In this document: positions 27,301 through 35,700 of the stretch, in pieces
Numbering within the stretch: the first letter of the stretch is position 1
Layout of the letters: each line of letters begins with the position of its first letter
Origin: Kryptolebias marmoratus
Lineage: Eukaryota > Chordata > Actinopteri > Cyprinodontiformes > Rivulidae
DNA length: 64,000 nt
Assembly (NCBI RefSeq): GCF_001649575.2
Contig: NC_051453.1
Span: forward strand, 1,384,417 to 1,448,416
Direction of reading: 5' to 3'
Made by a program: the position numbers and the translations under genes
The notes under the pieces: model-generated
Seen by the model: only the letters and a program-made list of their open reading frames with translations
Database searches by the model: none
Told to the model about the DNA's origin: nothing

Positions 27301-30300
27301 GCAGTACACACAACTATAGCTATGGCTGATAGAAGTAACCAAAGCTCACTTTTGTCCTCTACATTAATAAAAAAACATAAATAAATTGTGAAGGAATAAT
27401 CTTTTTTCAAGTTTGTTGAACAACATATTTTGTAAAACATCTAAATTAAGGATAAATTATCAATTTCAGTTGCCTGCAGTAATAAATGTAATATAAGTAG
27501 AGGATACAAATTTAATAGAGCTGATTCTGAATAAAACATTTTATATGTCCTTTGATCTCTGAAAACATTACGTTTTTTAGGACAATCTGTGTTTTTAATG
27601 TATTCAATTACAGCTGAGAAAATTGGCCTTGAGATGAAGGAACACTGTTTATAAGAGAGCCTTTTCAGTACAGGGGACAACTTTCAGTTATCTGAGGGGA
27701 CTTCAGGACAGCAGATGTGATGCAGAATGAATAAAATAAATAAATAATGCAGTGCTGAGATGTCAAGAAGCACTGCTAAGGAAGTATGTTTTAAAAGTCT
27801 CACCTGAACGCTGTTCAGAGCGTGTGTGAACTCCCCTGTGGCTCAGTTGTTCCTTATATTAGAAGTGACTCACATCAAACATAAACTTGCTTTCTTTTGA
27901 TCAAGTCAACTTCTGAAGGTCTTGTATGTGCTTCATTTTTTTTAATAAATCAGTTCCATATAATTATTATAGTCCTGCTGTTATAGTTCATAATTTTATT
28001 GATGTACAGGTAATTCATCTGGAGACAGGACACAGAAAGATAATTAATATCGGGAGGTGAATCAAAGTTTGTCTTTGACAAGCCTAGACTAATTATTTCT
28101 AGCTCAAACTCATTACAATACATGTAAGTGTCCTTGTTGAGAAGACCTTTGGCTAATTTTAGCTTTTCTTGAACAATAGCTAATGGGCTAATAGAGTACT
28201 TTCACTTAATATGTACCTAAAAAGTGGATGTTTTTGCAGCAGAGAAAGGGGAAGAAAATATATTTCTGAAGGAATTGTAAACTACTCAACTCTGAGCTGC
28301 ACAGAAACGGGAATGTGTTTGGTTCTGCAACAATACCATACAACAAGAAATATTTAAAGGTTTGCAGCCAAAACAAAATAAGTGCATCCAACTATTACTC
28401 TGACATTTGGAACAAAATTGCACAGTTCATTCTCTTATTCCATTTAACCACAATTAAACTCTGAAAACAAATATAAAAGTTGGATTACCAAGCAACCATG
28501 TAGGAGCAATATGAGGCCAGTGTGATCGTGAGTTGTACAAAAACATCTTGGGTAATGTGCTGCAGAGAGGTTGCAATCAGCAGTTCCTGATAGAAAATAA
28601 ATCCTACCAAGTATTTTGAAAGCAAACATCTGGGCAAAGAAATGACCAGAAAGCACAAACTAGATAAGACATATGTGGTGTGTAAAACCTGCCTCACAAA
28701 ATCTTTATACGTGAGTGATAAAACTTGTGTTATACTGTCTTCAACCTGACCTAACCTCTGTAATCTCAAGGAACACAAAAAGTCTGACCTGTCAGCCAAG
28801 AATTTACCAGCTATAGTCAACTTTGCCCTCTAACGTAGAAAGAAGACGGTCACCACACATGAAGCATTTTTAATACCTCTGCTTATAGAAAACAGACAAG
28901 GTCTTCTATAACACATTAAAAGATGACAGCAAACTTTACACTTCAGAAAGTGCTATGCTTGTATAGAAGATGCCAATAAAAAGAACCAATCTCATCATGT
29001 GTCCATATGTGATCCTGTGGCAACTCTCCCATATAATACACATTACTGAGGTGGGTCCGTCACACATTCTTACACAAAAAAGATGCAGCTTTTCTTTTTT
29101 TTTTTTAATTAAAGGCAGTTCTTTGATGATTAGTTTCCCCTCGCAAGTTAAGATCAAGCTGAACTCCCTTTTGAAAGAAGAAAATGCAGACTGACTTGTC
29201 ACTTGTGCTCCTGAAAATGTGTGTCTGCAGTAATCTGAGACCGTTAGACGTTAGGACGTATCGAACCTTAAAAAGGTGAATCATTACTACATAAAACAGC
29301 AAGGCCAACAAAGACTCACACCTCTAACTTTTTTTGTCTTTTTGCTGAGCTTTTTTTTATTCTGCTGACTATTGTTGGATGTTGAATCTTAATATGCTTC
29401 AGTACTAAATACATTTGGAGCAACAGGAGTCGACAAGCATTACTTTGGTGTTTAGTCCTTTAATCATTTTGTTCTTGAAATATTTCATCGAAATGTTTTA
29501 AATTGTAAAAGTTTCTAAAACTTCATTTTGTGGTTGTACACTATAATTAACCTAAACTTGAAATATAACTTATATTATTACAATACCTTAAAACAATATT
29601 TTACAAACCTAAACTGAACTTGCTGTAAGTGATTGTATTAAAGCTAAACTAAAATAAATAAATAAAACCTTAAAAGCAAACATCAGTATTAGAAAGATGT
29701 GCTTGCTGCTCAGATACCAGTTTAGTTTTCCTTTAAGACTGGCACTCAGACACTGGTGTGCTATTTAAAAGCCAGACAGAACAGGTAATGTTGGCACAGA
29801 GCATCACTCTCCCTTGAGAACCTTTCAACCTGTTTTTTTTTTTATAAAAAAATCTGCCGAATTTACTTGTGAGCCAGATCCAGGAGTGAGCAACCAAAAT
29901 TATTACCACATTTCACCCTCCCCGGCACTAAAAGAAGGCTATTATTTGCCAAAACAGAAACAATCCCACAGCTGTCTGTATTGGTTTGTGAGATTGAATG
30001 GGACTGAATCCAACTGAATTCAATTTGGGGAGATTTACAGGCTATTTACTTTTTAGGTTAGTTTTTCCTTTTAATATCAACACTATTAATCAGTGCCGCA
30101 TTGTGGTAATCTAGAAGGCTTCAAACACAACCTTGCAGCTGACAGAAGCCTCTCAGGGGATTCTGTGATAATGCAGAGTAATAAGTACTAAGAGCTCACT
30201 AATCACTTGGCCACATGATAAGACTATTAATCTTGCCGCCCATGCAGCTCAGCTCCAATGGACCACTGCCATTTGCTAGAGAAGGAAATATTAAAAAGCT

Positions 30301-31981
30301 CTAACACGGCTACTGATCACAGAAGCTATAAAACATCCTTGCAATGATCCATAGATGTCAAGAACCCTGTCTATCCATTTCCACAAACTCAGACAACATC
30401 CTCCTTAGTGACAATGGAAATGATTCATGACACAATCTTCACTAATATGCTTGTGTTCCGATACCTTAGACTGTGTTGCTGTCATGACAAATCTTTTCTT
30501 TTACAGCACTAATCAACACATGCCATTTGACCACATGATCAGGTGAATCCAGAGGCTTCAGGGCAGAGCAGAAAGTGATATACAGCCAGCTGATAGCAAC
30601 ATACATGCATGTAATACACTACAGTTCTGTCTGGGTACGCCAGATTGTGTGAACCTTTTGTGCATGACAACACAGGCCAAATAATTCAGTCTGCCAACCA
30701 TTCAAGCAAGAAAAGCCTCTTGAAGAAATCATGTATGAATGGAGAAAAAAAAAAGATATTGTTAGAGGAAACAAAACAAAAAAAACTTTTCAAAACAGAG
30801 TGGAAAAACTAAAGTAAAAAGCTTTGAGGCAAATAAAAAAAAGAGAGAAGCAACACATGTTGAACATGCCTGTCTGTACTTTAGTTTTTACTTGTTGTCA
30901 GATACACAGACATACAGAATGTTTGAGGCTAATTCAGCTATTAATTCAATAATCACAGCTGAAAGTACACTTTTCAAATTGAAAACCTCTCAACTTACAG
31001 TATGTATTTACCTCGATGGAACTGAAACTTCTTTACAGTTCTTCAATAGAAAGACGATAAGAACTTTTGTCTGGCATTAAGGTTGAGGGGGATTCTATTT
31101 ATTTATATAAAAACGTGTCCATACATCTACATTGTGATTTTATTCATTTATCATACCCACTTCATCCTGTTCAGGATTGTAAGGGGGTCATGGCAACAAT
31201 CTGTTCGAGAGTCCACCCTGGACAGATTGCCAGTCTACCAAAGAGCCTTTCCCTTTATCACACATCTCTAAATGTACATCAGTGAACTGATAATTAACAT
31301 GTGGTGAGTACAGAAAATATGCAGTTTTATAGAAAACATAAAAAAACCCACTTAATATAAAATAACATATATATGAAAATATTCACATGGATTATTTGCT
31401 CAAGGACTTGCATAAAAAGTTATCTATGGCATTAACAGAAAGGAAACTAGAGCGATACTAACTGCATAAATTCAGGCTAGAATTGGATATATCTGAGGTC
31501 CACTGCCCTTCAGCAGCAGTGGATCCGAACAGTTAAACAGAAACTAAGGTAACTGCACTCAAAATAATAGTCTGACATTCTAGGCAATCGCCCACACTTC
31601 CCATTATTGTGAAGAAGTGTAAAATTATGCAAAATATTTTAACTTAACAGTGTGTGTCACACCATTTTTTTCTTTTAACTGTTCAAAATGCATGAATAAA
31701 AAGATACCGTCAATAAATAAAAAAATATTATGACTGTTTTATACAAGCAGCTGTTTCAGAATCAGAAAAATACTTTAATAATCCCAAAGGGAAATTAGGT
31801 TTGATATAGTTGCTCCAGCAAAAGAAAAAAAAAAGAAAAATTATATTAGCTGTACAAAAACAGCACTTTTAAAATAGGTCATACAGTAAAAATAATAATT
31901 TAAAAAAAGTTTAATTGAAGAATAAACCCAAAGTGCAAGGTTTCACCATGCAAAGTATATATATGAATGATGTATTTGCAA

Positions 31982-32037
<56 letters not shown>

Positions 32038-32592
32038 GTATCTAAACAGGTGGAGTCTGTTAATGAACATAGAACATAGATTTGTGCCCAGTCAGAATGA
32101 TATTGGATGGACTGAAGGCATTGTCCATCTGTCTGTCAAGACTTGCTAGTGATTAAAATAAAACACGTAATTTTAAGTAAGCATATTGTAAATATATAAA
32201 CACAAAGGTACACTGATCTGATTTGCACACTGCTGAATTATCAAAGTACAACTTCAGTGATGGTTTGATGCAAATGTGGGAGATTTGCTAAGTGCATAAT
32301 GGAAGTGGAGTGATGATTTGGAAGTGTAAATACAGTGAAAAGTGCCTCATCATCCCACACTCATAACTCACCTGTAGATCTTGTATCTGGTGGAGAAGCC
32401 CTGCCGATTCTTCTCCACAAAGTCAATGTACTCTGGAGAGTGGTGGAAGGGTCCTTTATCTGAAAGGAGCCAGTCCAGAGGTCCCCCAGGTTTGTCATTA
32501 GGGAGGCTGGATGCCACTGCTGTTGCTGTTACACCAGATCGTAAACACACCCAGCAATGAAGGCTGAGGCTGATGATGCCCCATAGAGCCAT
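3067..32592 (-). CDS. brinp3: brinp3-type gene, complete spliced coding region (8 coding exons)
   Basis: Joined exons: 32592-32372, 21446-21256, 19290-19100, 14688-14583, 14314-14078, 11913-11691, 6032-5690, 3837-3067. The total is 2283 nt, giving 760 residues plus TAA. Every intron begins GT and ends AG, and all phases match. Visible order in the protein: hydrophobic N-terminus (signal-like, about residues 1-25), the MACPF domain with its YGTH...GG signature at residues 126-138, a seven-Cys cluster around residues 255-290, a ten-Cys segment in the seventh exon, and a highly conserved C-terminal region ending TTKLCS. BRINP proteins are neural, enter the secretory pathway and have been linked to cell-cycle suppression and neuronal differentiation; that is family knowledge. 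The N-terminus [12 protein letters not shown], the [18 protein letters not shown] block and the TTKLCS end fit BRINP3 better than BRINP1 or BRINP2. Teleosts carry several brinp3 copies and I cannot say which one this is. Confidence 0.95.
3838..5689 (-). other. brinp3 intron 8
   Basis: A phase-0 GT-AG intron of 1852 bp within what is a single terminal exon in mammalian BRINP genes. It contains a decayed Tc1-like transposase remnant at about 4190-4575 and otherwise AT-rich sequence. Confidence 0.9.
4190..4575 (-). mobile_element. decayed Tc1/mariner-like transposase remnant
   Basis: Read on the minus strand, the segment preserves scattered stretches of a Tc1-like transposase in the usual order: a piece resembling the motif before the first conserved Asp region, then NWVMQQ-like sequence near 4430, and SPDL..IE.L near 4330, which in intact elements carries the catalytic DDE motif. 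Frameshifts, stops and gaps break the frame throughout, and no terminal inverted repeats were identified. It is an old, inactive fossil that lies wholly within intron 8. Confidence 0.75.
5690..6032 (-). CDS. brinp3: brinp3 coding exon 7 (cysteine-rich segment)
   Basis: The acceptor is CTGCTACAG at 6033 and the donor CTAGAG|GTATCT at 5689. The 343 nt cover residues 390-504: [15 protein letters not shown], then a segment with ten cysteines ending [17 protein letters not shown], then the conserved [20 protein letters not shown]. The Cys-rich part resembles an EGF-like or growth-factor-receptor-like module and aligns with the same region in BRINP2 and BRINP3. NHT is a possible N-glycosylation site. 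In mammalian BRINP genes, as I know them, this exon continues uninterrupted to the stop. Here it ends in phase 0 after RRLE. Confidence 0.94.
8486..8834 (+). repeat. dispersed teleost repeat, copy 1
   Basis: The order of blocks (GCAGATGGCTGC, CTTGGTTCTGAGG, CCTGTCAAAAGGAG, then TTGTCTCTATATAAAC and a TTGAATTAAA-type tail) matches a very common fish repeat whose 3' end reads GGCGCTATATAAATAAA followed by ATTGA units. A second diverged copy lies at 59646-59936. I do not assign a class. Confidence 0.6.
9005..9034. repeat. 12-bp perfect inverted repeat
   Basis: Arms 9005-9016 (ATGTTAGTGAAA) and 9023-9034 are exact reverse complements with a 6-nt loop, deep within intron 7. Confidence 0.8.
10408..10665 (+). 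mobile_element. SINE-like repeat B, 5'-truncated copy
   Basis: Contains GGAGTTTGCATGTTTTCCCC, GGGTTTTCTCCAGGTACTCC, a CATGCATGTTAG block and a tail ending in AATGGATAAATG. These are diagnostic blocks of a widespread teleost repeat whose tRNA-like head is missing here. The copy at 24388-24717 retains the head. Confidence 0.75.
10800..11170 (-). repeat. ~300-bp dispersed repeat, two partial units (inverse of the 47-kb array)
   Basis: Two diverged units starting near 10808 (TCATGAACTACCAAAC) and 11040 (CTTGAACCATTGTTCAG), each followed by TTTTAAT or TTTTATTGAAAC and a GGAGTCAATCC-like stretch, with AAGATGGCCACCACAGCTAA at the end. These are reverse-complement blocks of the array at 46905-47712 and of a common fish repeat family. 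Confidence 0.65.
11691..11913 (-). CDS. brinp3: brinp3 coding exon 6
   Basis: The acceptor is TGCAATTTCAG at 11914 and the donor GAGAGCG|GTGAGA at 11690. The 223 nt complete Glu316 and encode [16 protein letters not shown]... through [18 protein letters not shown] (to residue 390). The segment YEQLENSM...[17 protein letters not shown] is predicted helical and basic, as in other BRINPs. NVS is a possible N-glycosylation site. The window's CA/TA/TG microsatellite sits about 105 bp upstream of the acceptor. Confidence 0.95.
12020..12056. repeat. (CA)n(TA)n(TG)n self-complementary microsatellite
   Basis: A run of AC units passes through AT units into GT units, so the block is nearly its own reverse complement and could form a hairpin. 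It lies about 105 bp upstream of the exon 6 acceptor. Confidence 0.9.
12772..12946 (+). mobile_element. tRNA-derived SINE A, copy 1
   Basis: The head has a pol III box A (TAGCTCAGTGG, 12782-12792) and box B (GGTTTGAGTCC, 12826-12836). The body reads CAGGAAGAGCATCAGGCAT...TTGCCAAAT...CTGCGACAACTCCCTG and the tail ends in CAACAACAACA. This is the plan of a common teleost SINE. It is not a functional tRNA gene: no cloverleaf is complete. Confidence 0.85.
13111..13160. repeat. AT-rich palindrome and (TA)n run
   Basis: Positions 13111-13132 form a perfect 22-bp palindrome centred on TATATATA, followed by a TA run and the palindromic TATGGCCATA. Confidence 0.85.
14078..14314 (-). CDS. brinp3: brinp3 coding exon 5 (first Cys cluster)
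   Basis: The acceptor is TTTTACAG at 14315 and the donor GAATCAG|GTGAGG at 14077. The 237 nt complete Gly237 and run to EESE (to about residue 315). [20 protein letters not shown] is followed by seven cysteines within about 32 residues ([26 protein letters not shown]), which probably form a disulfide-rich module of this secretory-pathway protein. The exon then continues with [16 protein letters not shown]. The cysteine spacing matches mammalian BRINP2 and BRINP3. Confidence 0.95.
14583..14688 (-). CDS. brinp3: brinp3 coding exon 4
   Basis: This is a small 106-nt exon with acceptor TTGTTCAG at 14689 and donor CTGCAAG|GTTTGTG at 14582. It encodes [19 protein letters not shown]... through SPENKVQLQ and the first base of the next Gly (residues 202-236). 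The sequence is nearly identical to the same block in mammalian BRINP2 and BRINP3. The first codon, GTG, is an internal Val joined to the preceding IAIK and not a start. The donor GTTTGTG is a weaker match to consensus than those of the other exons. The following intron is only 268 bp. Confidence 0.95.
14689..19099 (-). other. brinp3 intron 4
   Basis: A 4411-bp GT-AG intron. The only clear element is the AT microsatellite at 15353-15383. No dispersed repeat or exon was recognised, although a frame at 17804-18076 is open. Confidence 0.85.
15353..15383. repeat. (AT)n microsatellite
   Basis: About fifteen uninterrupted AT units. Confidence 0.95.
19100..19290 (-). CDS. brinp3: brinp3 coding exon 3
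   Basis: The acceptor is AATGCAG at 19291 and the donor ATCAAG|GTAATG at 19099. The 191 nt complete Gly138 and encode residues 139-201, running from [16 protein letters not shown] to [12 protein letters not shown]. The middle ([15 protein letters not shown]) is the variable linker of the family and holds an NSS N-glycosylation sequon. [25 protein letters not shown] is strongly conserved in BRINP2 and BRINP3. This is the second part of the MACPF region. The exon ends in phase 0. Confidence 0.95.
19291..21255 (-). other. brinp3 intron 3
   Basis: A 1965-bp GT-AG intron with no recognisable repeat family; T-rich runs occur around 20250-20305. Confidence 0.85.
21256..21446 (-). CDS. brinp3: brinp3 coding exon 2 (MACPF signature)
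   Basis: The acceptor is CCTAACAG at 21447 and the donor GGAG|GTAAAG at 21255. The 191 nt encode residues 75-137 and part of Gly138, plus the last base of Arg74. It carries [14 protein letters not shown], the block [11 protein letters not shown], and [14 protein letters not shown]. The last contains the MACPF-family signature (Tyr126-Gly-Thr-His129, then Gly137-Gly138). In perforin-like proteins this segment lies at the fold's central bend; BRINPs are not known to form pores. Confidence 0.95.
24388..24717 (-). mobile_element. SINE-like repeat B, near full-length copy
   Basis: On the minus strand it begins with a tRNA-like head (ATGGCACAGTGGTGTAGTGG, then GTTAGAGCT). It continues through TTTGCATGTTCTCCCTGTG, CCTCCTGGTACTCCAGTTTC and CATGCATGTTAGGTTCATTG, and ends with the GTCCAGGGTGTCCCACGCCT block. 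This is a widespread fish dispersed repeat. The AGT microsatellite abuts its head. Confidence 0.8.
24721..24787. repeat. (AGT)n microsatellite, partly interrupted
   Basis: Eight perfect AGT units at 24721-24744, then interrupted AGT and GGT units. Confidence 0.9.
26148..26354 (+). pseudogene. non-LTR retrotransposon reverse-transcriptase fragment
   Basis: Forward translation gives [18 protein letters not shown], then [18 protein letters not shown], then [26 protein letters not shown]. This is the C-terminal reverse-transcriptase pattern (F-x-YLG...; LTYG.E.W) of a LINE very common in fish. An internal stop follows CCVMAE. It is a short, dead 5'-truncated piece; no endonuclease or 5' part is visible. 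Confidence 0.8.
31136..31265 (-). mobile_element. SINE-like repeat B, tail fragment
   Basis: Contains CACTTCATCCTGTTCAGGAT, a GGGGGTCATGG stretch and CCACCCTGGACAGATTGCCA, the reverse-oriented 3' part of the repeat B family. Confidence 0.65.
31750..31960. repeat. fragment of a common fish dispersed repeat
   Basis: CAGAATCAG...ATACTTTAATAATCCCAA, then AGGGAAATTA and GTTGCTCCAGCA, match a repeat frequent in teleosts (usual form ACTTTATTGATCCC...GGGAAATT...GTTGCTCC). The remainder is degenerate. Confidence 0.5.
31987..32036. repeat. (TA)25 microsatellite
   Basis: Fifty bases of perfect TA dinucleotide, 336 bp downstream (minus strand) of the donor of the first coding exon. Confidence 0.95.
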
Positions 32593-32728
32593 CAGCGATG
32601 GAGAGGGGGAGGGATAGAGGGCAGTGGTGGTGGTGGGGGCCGTTCAGCAGACAAATACACTGGTCATTAGCTGGCTCCTCCACTGGGATAACAGGGGGAC
32701 CTTCATCACCTCAATGGCCCCCAAACAC
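32372..32728 (-). CDS. brinp3: brinp3 first coding exon (exon 2) with 5' UTR part
   Basis: The exon follows a pyrimidine-rich acceptor ending TTTTTCAG at 32729. Its first 136 nt are 5' UTR, and coding starts at the ATG at 32592. That ATG was chosen because an in-frame TGA at 32646-32644 blocks any upstream in-frame start and because [15 protein letters not shown] aligns with the internal MALW of mammalian BRINP3. It encodes residues 1-73 and two bases of Arg74: a hydrophobic, signal-like stretch, then the conserved [14 protein letters not shown] and [12 protein letters not shown] motifs. The donor is TACAG|GTGAG, with GT at 32371-32370. The ATG has C at -3 and G at +4, so its context is only moderate. 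Confidence 0.93.
32644..32706 (-). promoter_or_regulatory. upstream ORF in the brinp3 5' UTR
   Basis: Within the 5' UTR part of exon 2 an ATG at 32706-32704 opens a 20-codon frame ending in TGA at 32646-32644. A second in-frame ATG at 32667 gives a 7-residue version. The stop lies 51 nt before the main ATG at 32592, in the same frame. An uORF so close to the start could reduce initiation at the main ATG. That effect is inferred; the reading frame is seen directly. Confidence 0.5.
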
Positions 32729-35700
32729 CTGAAAAAGACACAGCATTAAGGATAAAAGAAACACACCTACATTTACTGAGGAAAACACAGAAAAGAAAAC
32801 CTGACAATATTTCAACAGCTTTATGAGACATAAAGAATCAGAAAAAAAAACAATGGAATAAATAAAACAGAAGCAAAAACTGATGACAGGTCACAGCAGT
32901 GTTGTGTGGGTGAAATGAACCTTAAACAGGTTTTGTTTTTGGGTGTGAAATAAGAGTATTTAACAAAGAAAATTGAGTTCAGATCAATTTTTCGATAATT
33001 ATTGGTTCCAATCAGTTAGGTTTAAAGAGCACCCTTAATTTCCGTATATGGAAACACTTAAGGCTGAAATAGAATGACAGTAATTAGCAAGAATATGATG
33101 AATTCCATACTAATTGTTTTTTAGTTTTGTTTTTGTTTGTTTTGTTTAATGATACCATCTATCATTTTATTCAAAGTAAACTTAACCAAACCAAACAGTT
33201 GATCGGTATATTATCACATAAAGTGTTGTACCCAGCTACTCCACATATGCGTTGCATTGACCATTTCTGACTAACAAATAAAACAAAAACATTAATTTCA
33301 TGTAAAAATAAATTTAAAAAAAATCACAGCATGTTGAAGTAAAAGACAATACAATGTATTGTGATCCACCTTTTTCTGACAAAGTAAAGCCCTTATAACT
33401 AAAATTAATTACTCATGACATTCATTACTTCTGGTGAAGATTTTAATTCAGAAGTCAAAAAAATGTAGACATTTGAACTCTGATATGACAGTTACAGTAT
33501 TTTATGGAAATGTTTATGAACATTTTCTTTGGAAGAAAAGGTTCTAAGTGAAAGAAGTTCTGATTTCAATGGTCATCCCCCCAGGATGAATAATTACTGT
33601 TATCATTCAGTACTTGACTATAAAACTACATCACATCTAATTAGACCAGTGCTTACATGCAGATTGTCACACCACTACCCATGTATACTACTCAGACTAT
33701 ATTTGTTCAGACTCTTTTCAGAGCTAAGGTTAGCCTCTACTTTCTTTTCGAGAGCTGTCAGTCAACTCGTGGGTGTTTGTGTATGTGTTGGGCTGCTGTG
33801 AGTCCCATTACAGTATTCTGATGACAATCTGTCAAGTTAACTCAGCCATGTGACTGCATGTGGGTGCAGCGGATTTGAAAAATCACTACACTCACAAGAC
33901 AGTCGACAGCACGGGCACAATGTACAACAGCTGGTGAATCGAGGGAACAACAACAGGTTTAAAATGTTATATCACAGAACATTATCTGTTCATTCACTGA
34001 CAGAGACAGGCATGGGGTTAATTATTGAAAGTTAAGCATGCAGGAGAACTTTAATTTAGTAGTTTTAATGAGATGAGATCAGCTAGCAATTTGGAAATTG
34101 ATTTCAGTCTGACACAGCTCCCCAGACTCAGTTTGTCAGATCCCAGTTGGTGTGTGTGTGCGAAAAAGTGCGTGTGTAGTTTTGCACATCTGTGAATTTC
34201 AACATAATCTACCATTATGCACTAATGTGCTATTAATTAAAAGATAGCAGAGTGAAATGTCCTTCATGACATTTTTCTTTAAATCACACCTTTCAACTAA
34301 GGTACATCTAGTTTTAAAAGACAAACCTCTTCATATTTCTTTTTTTTCACCAGGGCAAGACTTAAATTAAATCCTTATGGGCACGTCTAAATTAAGTTAC
34401 ACGTCTTAAATTGTAAGTAATAATCTTAGCTGCTCAGGCATTTTATATAACATTTTTCATTCTGCTGTTTTTACAGTACACTGCCAATATTTGACAAACT
34501 AATCTCTACTTTTAGACTCAGTTATTTTTTCAAGTCTTGTGTGAAACCGAGTCCTAAGGAAAGCAGAAACTCAAATTTTAGAGCAGTGAAACTCAGATTC
34601 TGCAGTCAGTCACATCAGCAATATGTCTGTCTGTATGTATGTCTGTCTTTCTACTTGATTTGGATAAAACTGTGAAATGCAATGCAATGGAGCTCTTTTC
34701 AGTTGACAGAGAATTATTCATAAAAGTGAGGAGATATGTGACAGTTTGTGGTTTTGTACTGTTACTATACAGAAATATGGTGCACTCATTCGATTCCTCT
34801 TTAGTTTAGTTACTCCACTTGCCCTGGTTGCAAATGTGAATTCATGTTGAAAATATTCTCACAGTGAACAACCAGCAGAGATTTAAAAGGCAATGCTAAC
34901 TCATTCAGCCTGACTCAAGTCTCCAAAGTGCACTTTGCAGTTTGACCATGTGAAATTTAAACTTAAGTCTAATGAATAACTTGAGGTATAATACTGGACA
35001 GAAATGTGGTGCAATTATGCACATCATCTCCAGTTGCCTTTTACATTGTTTACTGTGGATGCAGTGAGACATAAGAGTGAGTACTTCAGCAGTTGTTCAT
35101 ATTCCAGTGGTACTGAATAGTTTATCTGCACTGAGACAGAGAGCACTCTGTCTTCCCAGCATTTCTGTTATCTTTTGCCATTCTCTTTGTGTGAGCTCAA
35201 GCATTTTACTCTTTTGTCTACATCCCTGTTTCTTCAGCTGCTAAGGGCCACAAAGTGAACAGATACACTTTATGCAGTTTGACAAAATATGACAGTTATA
35301 GGCGATGATCTTACAGTACTAGCTTTAAGGCTATGTAAGGAAAAAATGGTCTTGAGTTTATGCTTGAGTGAAATTAGACACACGATCAGCCACATATGCT
35401 TTGTTGACTGTACACGTTCGCAGGTGGAAACCTTTCTTGTTTTGCTTTGTGCATGTTGTGTACTGAGAGTGACCTTGCACAAGGGGGAGTGTGTGGCATG
35501 TTAAGATCAAAATAGAGCACAGAGGTCAAATTAGAAAGCTCTTTAATCCTATCATTCCACAGGCAGCCATCCAAACGCTGATGCAGGAGAACACTGGCAC
35601 TTCTGTTCGCTGCATGGCCTTCTTTCTCCTTTTCATATTCTCAGTGTATTTACTGTTATCTCTTCCTCCTTAAACAACCCACGCTCCTCCTCTGCATTCT

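Larger units (their letters stand above)
21447..32371 (-). other. brinp3 intron 2
   Basis: A GT-AG intron of 10,925 bp. Contents listed separately: a SINE-like repeat (24388), an AGT microsatellite (24721), a reverse-transcriptase fragment (26148), a repeat tail (31136), another fish repeat fragment (31750) and a 50-bp AT run (31987). The stretch 27000-31000 shows nothing recognisable. Confidence 0.85.
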
